Positions 51,801-60,800 of a stretch of 64,000 nt of DNA are shown piece by piece. Made by a program: the position numbers and the translations under genes. Position 1 is the stretch's first letter. Every line of letters begins with the position of its first letter. Origin of the DNA: Lineus longissimus (lineage: Eukaryota > Nemertea > Pilidiophora > Heteronemertea > Lineidae); NCBI RefSeq assembly GCF_910592395.1, contig NC_088313.1, forward strand, positions 10,158,150-10,222,149, written 5' to 3'. The notes below the pieces were generated by a model, which worked only from the letters and a program-made list of their open reading frames with translations, did no database searches and was not told the DNA's origin.

Positions 51801-54800
51801 ACCAAATTTCAATCTGATCTGGTGCTCAACTTGGCCACCAGGAGGCCAAAACTAAAATAGGTAAAAAGTGCAATATCTCGTTTATTAGTGACTTGTTTTT
51901 GATGATATTCTTATGGTACTTACTCCAAGCAACGATACATCACATGTCATACCGACTTTGGTTTGACCTATATACTATACATGCATAATGTTTCTTAACC
52001 TGGATGAATTCCAAAGCACCAAATATCTATACGGTCAGCACAATGGCCCTTGGCCGTTTCATTTGTAAGAAAGAGGAAGAGAGAGTAAACCCGAAAGGAT
52101 GTTGCAACCTGATGATTAATTCTAATCTCCTATTCACTTTAAGTTCTTCTATGTAATACTGTCTTTTGTCCTTAGGAATAACACTGTTTTCTTCTAAGGC
52201 ATGTTCCATGGCTGATTCATCCTTGTTAAAAAACAGGACTAAGAGTCTGATGTTCTCTCTGAAGTCCTTAACTACTGAATTGTACCTTTGAACTAGTAAC
52301 CAAACAGTCAGACTGTAGTGTCTACTGGAAAATGCAAGATTACATAACTCGGACACCTTCTTCTGTGTGTCTCTCAAAATAGCACAATCACCAATTAATA
52401 ATAATGTGTCTGACCCTGCAAAGGTTAGAGTAGCAAATTTAAGCACAAGGTCCAACTTACTGGCCACTGCTTCAGGATTAATAATGTAGACGTTGTTGTC
52501 TTGGTAAATCCATTTCCTTTCATATGTCTTATTATTGAAATATGTTGGACAGAAAATGACTATGCTCTGGAACTTCTTACAATACTCCTTTTCTAAGAGG
52601 TCAAGAACAAAATGTGTCTTACCATAATTGCTGACACCAGAGATTAGCATGTTATGCTGCTCGTGAATAAATACTTCACCCATGTAAATGAATGTAAATC
52701 AAAGTAATGAAAATCAAAGCAATGAAAATCAAAGTTATGAAAATCAAAGTTATGGTACTCAAAGCAAAGAACAGTATCTGAGAGATTTGTACTACAACCC
52801 CGAGAGTCCTGCGGCTTACAGTTCTTTGAGTAAAATGTGGAAACAGGTAAAGGAAGATAGACAAGAGCATAGCTCTGCTAAAGGTATTAAGTACAAAGAG
52901 GTGAATGAATTTCTAGACACACTACCAACACACCAACTACACAAACCAGCCTTTAAGAAATTCACCTTCAGAAAGACATTGGTATCATACATCGATCAAC
53001 AGTGGCAAGCTGACTTGGTTGACATGCAGAAGTTTTAACGGTCATAGATCTATTCAGTCGTTACTCTTGGGCTCTACCATTGAAGAGTAAGAGGGGAGAA
53101 GAAATCAGAGATGCATTTAAAGTGATTTTTGAAGATGCAGTGCCAGAAAAGATCCAGTTTGATGACGGTACTGAATTCTACAACAAACACGTCAAGCAAC
53201 TTTTTACAGAAAATGACATAGAATGGTTCTCCTCAAAATCTAACAAGAAGGCAGCAGTCGTAGAGAGATTCAACAGGACTTTGAAGAATAAAATGTGGAG
53301 GTATTTCACGGCTAAGGAGACCGACAAGTGGATATATGTTCTAGGTGACTTGGTCAGTGGTTACAATAATACATTTCACTCATCAATAGATATGAAACCA
53401 ATAGACGCCAGAAAGATGGAAAACGAAGGAGCAGTATGGTACAACATTTACGGCCTTCACCTCAAAGAGACATTTGGTGATCCAAAGTACAAGCTACAAT
53501 TGAGCTACGTTCCTAATCCTGAGCAACTAGAGTACAAGATAGAGAAGATATTAAGAAACAAGACCAGTCAAGGCAAGAAATACGGATTAGTGAAGTGGAA
53601 GGGTTACAGTGACAAATTCAATGATTCGTTACCAGTTTCAGAGATTAAGTCTCTAAAGTAATAATTCGAGCCTGACTTCGTCATGAAAGTTTCACTCGGC
53701 CACGCTCTTTTTTCCATTAAATCAAGCTAGAAATGGAAGGACAAATATTTAACAATAATTATGGTACGGTCAATGTTTATCAGTATCCTGTTAATCAGTA
53801 TCTACCAAATGTTTCAGTACCTACATTTAAATGTGTTAAATGCTATGTAACAAAGCCTGAAAGTGAATTTGAAAAAAAACAGATGTAATAAATTCCTGGA
53901 TTATTTTAAGCATGAAAGCAAGAACTGCAATAAATGTGATGAAGTTAAATTACTAAGTCTAACTCGACATCCTCCATTTTCTCAACAAAGGAAAACATCA
54001 GTACATCCTCGATGGGAAATATCGAACCCCTAAAGCCTTGGTTGCTATCTCTTCCCCAACAATGTTCTCGGTTAACTCTGATGCGATGTTCTCTGTGGCT
54101 AGATTCAACACAACGCCTGGTACATTGGAGAGAAACTTTCTCAGATTCCATTCTGGGCTCAGAATACTCTTGAGGCCTACTGCTAACTCTGCTACCTCCG
54201 CGTCCACGTCATCTCCACTCAAAATGTCATCCACAAAAATGTGCTCCTCGATCTCTGCAGCAGCTTTGGGATACTCCTCACGATGCGACGCGACGTGATC
54301 GAGCACAGTCTTGATGTTAGAAAATGGTGAAGAAGTTAGCCCAAAAGTGACCGTGGTCAATCTGAAAACTTCTGGCTCCTTGTCTGTGTCCAGGTATCTC
54401 CATAGAGATCTCTGACAATCACTGTCTACTGGATTCATACTTACCTGCAGGAACATCTTTTCAATATCGGCAATCAATGCGATTCTGTGACGCCTGAATG
54501 GCATCAAGACTCCAGGAAGGTCGGGTTGCAAAGCAGGACCTGCTAACAATGTGGCATTCAAGGATACTCCATCAGGGCCTCTCATCGATCCATCAAAGAC
54601 AATTCTGACCTTGGTTGTCGTCTTGTCTTCTCTCACTATGGGATGATGGGGTAAGTACCACACGCTAGGATCCTCAGGCTCCTTTTCCTCAATCACTCGT
54701 TCTGCTCGACTTGTCTTGATCAACTCCTGGATTTGCTCCTGGTATCTCGCTGTCAATGTTGGGACTTTTTTTAGTCTCTGCTCTAGACTACTAAGTCTCC

Positions 54801-57800
54801 TGATGGCTTGTTGCTTGTTGGACTTTTCCCCGTCCACTCCGGATATTCCCGTCTTATAATGATCGGTCTTCTTGACAGTTTTCTCCTCTTGTTGTCTCAG
54901 GGCTTCAGTCTCTAGTTCTGATAGTTGCTTGTTCTTCTGGAGATTGGAAACCTCTCCATCAACTAAGGATATCACGATATGCGTTTTCTCAACTTCACTG
55001 CACCCTGGTTTCTCCAATTCGTCCCTACCAGCTTCTTCCATTGATCAAATAGCTCGGTGTCCTCTTTGAACTTTGGAATCTGGCGCTTTTTATGAGCAAG
55101 AGTCCCCAATATCCTTTCCAACTGATCTGCCGAAATGCCAGTTTGAACGGATTGCAGTGTCTCCTTCAAAGTGTCTCCGGCAAAGTGTTCTGGTGTGAAG
55201 GTATCACTCGACTTCTCTGACGGGGTGCGCCTCTCCTTGTCTGCATCTGCTTGCAGTTATTGAACTTTGGCAGAGATGTCATAGTACTGGGTGCGGTACT
55301 TCTCTTCCGACTCAGTCTCGACTCTCAAGGCTTCTTCAGTAAGCTTCCCAAAATCAGGAATGAAGTCCACCTCGGTCTGCACATCCTTCAATTCACCGTA
55401 GATGGCATTGAGCTCCTCCATTGCGTTAGCAGTCTTTTTCACTGCTGTTTGAAACTGCCTAACATTATCTGCCCTTTCCAACAACGTAGCAGCTTCCCTG
55501 TAAAATCTAATCTCAGTATTCTCTTGCCGAGTATACTTCGCGCGACATATTCTGCGTTTCTCTTGTAGAGATTGCAAAGTTGGTGGATCACCCATGTTTG
55601 CAGTGTTGACTAAAAACACCCAGTTTTAACAATAGGTGTTATGAACTCGTGAAGTTAGATTTAAAGTTTTACCAAGGCCTACTTGTAAGCACAACAATGT
55701 AGCAACAACTCTTGTGTCTACTCATGAAAGACGTAAATTTTACTTACAGTCACACTGATGTAGTAAACTTGCTACACTGTAAGGTCACTCAAAACCCAAA
55801 GTGATACTCTCAACTCAACTCAGTATGCTGGTTGTTGCACAGCAAGGTCTAATTACAACCCTACAGCACAAACTCACTCAACTTGGTAGTAGGCATGCAG
55901 CAAGGTCAAATTACAACTGTAAACTGCAGCGCAAATTTTCAAACTCAACTCAAAGTGGTTGTTGACATGTAGCAAGGTCATATTACAACCTGTACTACAG
56001 CGAAGATTCTCAAACTCAACTCCAAATGGTATGCAGCAAGATCAAATTACAACCTGTACTACCGCGAAGAGTCTCAAGACTAAAGTCAGTTTAAAGTCAG
56101 GAGAAAGATTTCCGTCATCCAATAATAAGCAAAGTTCTCAAACTCAATGTATGGTGACTTAGTATAAGCATTCGCAATCTTGACCAAGATACTCAAACTC
56201 GAACTCAGACTCATGTGGTGATTCAACTACATGCACAAACAATGTATGTTAACTTAGTACAAAGGCCTAAACAAACCTAGACTAAGATGCTCGAACTCAA
56301 TACATACAACAAGTGTACAATGTAATACCATAGTAAAAGGCCAACTTCTATACCAAATACTTGGCAAAGATCTCAAAATTACTCAATATCTGAAAGGGAA
56401 TTAAAATAGTATTGCTGAAAGAAAGTTATATTAATTCATGCACATGACAACAATACACTAAACTGGAAAGTCACAGTCCTTGGGAGATGATGACTCGCTA
56501 ACTCAGAAGTGTTCTTGAATCTCAAGGCGCACATTTGAAAACAGTTCAGTTCATCAATGCAGCACGGGATACGACCCTGGACATGGGATGAAGTATGAAC
56601 AGCTTCTCTCTCACACACAAGATGACCTTGAAGATACTCTGATACACTGCTGGTACTCGGATGTTGAGCACATGAATGACGATGCTCAATCGACGACGAT
56701 AATGTAGGCTATAGCTCTCGACGATGCTCAAATGACGACACTCAGCGTTAGCGGGAACACATTAGCATCGAACTTGACAATGATGAGCACACAAATGACG
56801 ATGGTCAATGTTGAGAACACACCAGTTCTCAGCTCAGGGACCACATCAATCAGCAACGATACGAATTCGACAAATCAGACTGACGACGTCCAACGAACGT
56901 TGATATCACGGTTCACTGTAAATGTCTCTTCTCAGAATTGATTGACATTTTTCCTCAGAATATTCACACAAAGAATATTCTATACCCGATGGAGGCACAG
57001 TACAGTGTTCTAAGTTCTCAAAACCGCATCCAAAGTCCAGCAGAGTCCTTCTTGTGGACAGCAGCATGCATTGGCTTCATCTGCACTTAGCAACAACTAA
57101 CACAGGCCGAATGCACAGGCCAACTGTACACAAAATGTACATAGATAGCACATGGTCACAGAGTTCAGACAGTTCTCACAAGAAGAAGAAAAGTCACTTT
57201 TACTGCTTCTCAATCCGGTCGGAGAGACCTAATGGGACTGTATCAATGAATCAACTCAAACTCTTGATGTTAATCAACAACTTCATAACTTGTAATATAT
57301 CTCTTTTCTCATCATCAAATTAAACTCTGGTCTTGAACCATGTGTTCTGTCCTCCATCCATCTTGCAAGTCCCCACCTAGTGCTGCCACCTATGATAATT
57401 ATATGGGACTACAGGGTGTCAAAAAACATAAACTAACTATAGGGTGTCACAACACGACAACATCACATCGATCCAGTGATATCTGGTGCATGATATTTTC
57501 CGTTATGCGTGGGTGCCCGATTTGGCAAGCCATCGAGGCTTGCATCCTCCGGCTTCGGTGATGGCTTCGGAGTGCCCGTCTCCTAGACTGGCTGCACTGG
57601 GATGACGCATCCGGTCTACTCGGGTTTTATGTCAGAGTTTTCCATCTCCCAGATAAATTGCATTTGCCGGCTGATGAGCTTCACCTACCCAGAGCTTTCT
57701 GGTTTTGAGGCGCCAGGACTCGCCTTTCGCACCACCACTGTTGGTGATAACGACGCCGCCACGGGAAGGCTAGGATTGGAGCTTTGCTGTCAGAGGCTTT

Positions 57801-60800
57801 GTCTTCGCTTGCTATTGGAGCATTTTAGAGACAGGGATTCTTGTCACCCCGTCATTAACAGTCCTTTTTAAAGCTGATATTAATATAAACACATATGATC
57901 TTCCCCCAAACATCCACCTTTGCCATGTCATAGGGCCCTGTATTAACGAGCAAAGACAAATTATTATAGGTTATTCCTTTTAGTATTCCAATTATTGCAC
58001 AGCAATTACTCAAAACTCATTCAATGAAGGAGGTACATAATTCATGGGCATATCTTTATCAGAATTATTAACACCGGGTTGTAACTGGACATGTGACTAA
58101 TTACACTCCTGCAGCTGTTGAGTAGATGTATTTTAGCAAGAAATGTAATGAAACGGCCAGGGGCCATTGTGCTCACCGTATACATCTTTTAGTAGGCAGG
58201 ATCATGCTTAGTTTGGAGGTGAATATGGTGAACACAATCAGGCATGAAGACTTTTTTTAGATGTGTATTGATGTCAAGTAATAAGACAGGGCAGTATATA
58301 TAAGTTTATGATCCAACCAATAATTGTCTATGACATCAACAAGATCAATATCGTGTGATTGCTAAGAGTCCCTGCAATAAAAAATTCATCGAAAAAAAGT
58401 CATTAATAAGCGAGATATTGCACGTCCTACTTTTTCAGTTTTGACCCCCTGGTGGCCAAATCAAGAATCAGATCAGGCCAAAATTCGGTGTCAGAGATTA
58501 TCTGATGTAGGGGGTTACATGTACCAACTTTCAAGTTCATAGCTTCAGTAGTTAAGAAACGTGCCAGCCCATAGTTACACTCTAATGGCCAATTTACGCC
58601 ATTTGACCTCTGTGACCTAGAAAAGGAGGTCAAATCCAAAAATCGTGGTGTGGTGTATCCTTGCTAGAAGTCCCTGCCATAAAAATTTTATCGAAAACAA
58701 TTCACTCAAATAAGCAAGATATTGCACTTCTTCCTTTTTCCATTATGGCCCCCTGGAGGCCGAATAAAGAATCAGATCAGGCCAAAATTCGGCATCAATG
58801 GTTATCTGATGTAGGGTGTTATATGCACCAAGTTTCAAGTTCATAGCTTAACTGGTTAAGAAACGTGCCATAGTTTACACTCTAACGGCCAATTTACGCC
58901 ATATGACCTCTGTGACCTTGAAAAGTAGGTCAAATTGAAAACCCGTAAGACATGTGATGTATTCTTCCTAAGAGTACCTACCACAAATGTTTTATCGAAA
59001 AAAAGTCATCAATAAGCGAGACATCACACTTTTTAGATATCCACATTCGACCCCCTGGTGGCCAAATTGAGAATCAGATCGGACCGATATTCAGCACAAG
59101 AGGTTATCTGATATATGGGGTTATATGTACCAAGTTTCAAGTTCATAGCTGTAGCGGTTGAGAAACGTGCCATAGTTACACTGAAACAGCCAATTTATGC
59201 CATTTGACCTCTGCAACCTTGAAAAGTAGATCAAGTTAAAAACCCGTACGATATATGATGTATCCTTGCTATGAGTACCCACCACGAAAGTTTTATTGAA
59301 AACAAGTTATTGATAAGCGAATTATCACACTTTTTAGGTATCCACATTCAGCCCCCTGGTGGCCAAGTTGAGAATCAGATCAGACCGAAATTCAGCACCA
59401 GAGGTTATCTGGTATAGGGGGTTATATGTACTAAGTTTCAAGTTCATAGCTGTGGAGGTTGAAAAACGTGCCATAGTTACACTGAAACAGCCCATTTACG
59501 CCATTTGACCTCTGTGACCTTGAAAAGTAGGTCAAATTAAAAACCCGTATGATATATGATGTATCCTTGCTATGAGTACCTACCACAAAAATTTCATTCC
59601 AAACAAGTCATTAATAAGCGAGATATCACACTTTTTAGATATCTACATTCGGCCCCCTGGTGGCCAAATTAAGAATCAGATCGGACCGAAATTTAGTCTC
59701 ACAGGTCATCTGACCAAGGGAGTCCTGTGTACACAGTTACAAGTTCATAGGCTTAGCAGTTAAGAAACGTGCCACTGTTTTTGAAATAGGATACGACGAC
59801 GACGGACGACGACGACGACAGACGACGACGGACACTGCGGTATTGTATAGACTCCCCTACGGTGAGCCAAAAATGTGATCCTAATTTCTGTCCCTAAATT
59901 TGTGTTTTCCGTCGATTTTCTCCTTGAAATCTATCACTTCAGGTTTTTTTATTCTTCATAGCCTAGCTGAACTTGTATGAAGATTTGTCTCTCATCAGAT
60001 TTATTTCGTATAAATTGCTGGGTTTTTTTGAGAAAATGTGTTTTTGTAGTCATTTTTCCGTTTTTTTCCTGGATATTTTGGGTGTTGTCCATACTCGATA
60101 ACTGCTTTTAAAATCCAATAAAAGGTTTTTAAGGTATGAATTAATATTACCATTTGTCGAGTGGGATTGTCGTTGGACGTTGACTGTTGAACAGTTATGC
60201 GAGAATGACGAAAATATGTCCACAATGTTTACCTTTTGTAAATTGAGGATTACATGATAAAGACAATAATGCACTTCTTCGTAATCATAATGATCATACA
60301 GACAACAAAATTTGCGACAACCTTGTACAAACCGCATTGAAAACGGTTGAATTGTTTATAGGAAATATTATATGTTGTTGAATTACATGAATTTGGACGT
60401 TTTATTGTTTAAAAAAACCCTCAGGTTTGAAAATTGACGACCATACTCTCTGTGCCTACGTCACCTACAACGTATGATATTCTTATAAACTATTCAACCG
60501 TTTTCAATGCGGTTTGCACAAGGTTGTCGCAAATGTTGTTGTCTGTATATCAATATGAGCTAGGCTGTACATGATTCAACCACTCAACTTCCGGCAAGTC
60601 AGTTTATGATAATTATGATTTTAGCGTAAATAACAAATTGTATATCTTTCAGTGTGGAACTACACGTTACTGAACAGCACATGGCTAACGAGCACAACGT
60701 TCCGCGTAAACTGGGGTAATCTCTTCACATCTGCTCACGAATTGAGATACGAGGTTTCGGTAGGTACAGTGGTTGGTGCAAAGGACGTGATACAGTGGCA

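Larger units (their letters stand above)
48880..53970 (+). mobile_element. Decayed Polinton/Maverick fragment
   Basis: Contains, in order: A/T-rich tandem repeats, a capsid-related gene (+, frameshifted), a conserved small protein (+), the start of another gene cut off at 50760, a satellite insertion (50785-52064), packaging ATPase (-), chromodomain integrase (+, frameshifted), and a small Cys protein (+, broken). This gene set is diagnostic of Polintons. DNA polymerase B, major capsid and protease genes are missing, and the right side ends against BEL sequence at about 53.95 kb. A dead endogenous element. Confidence 0.85.
53945..55640 (-). mobile_element. BEL/Pao retrotransposon, internally deleted and 3' truncated
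   Basis: On the minus strand, a Gag N-terminus (55257-55595) is followed by a Gag fragment (54972-55169) and then directly by reverse transcriptase (53998-54900). The rest of Gag, the aspartic protease, RNase H and integrase are missing. The RT stops at its C-terminal region (ALGVRYFP, then a shifted IEDVLMFSFVEKM) at the junction with Polinton sequence at about 53.95 kb. Confidence 0.85.
47925..60652 (+). other. 12.7-kb GC-AG intron of the host gene
   Basis: Begins GCAAGTAC and ends tatctttcag at 60652. GCAAGT is the known strong-consensus form of GC donors. The intron contains the Polinton, BEL, LINE and satellite insertions listed below. Confidence 0.65.
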
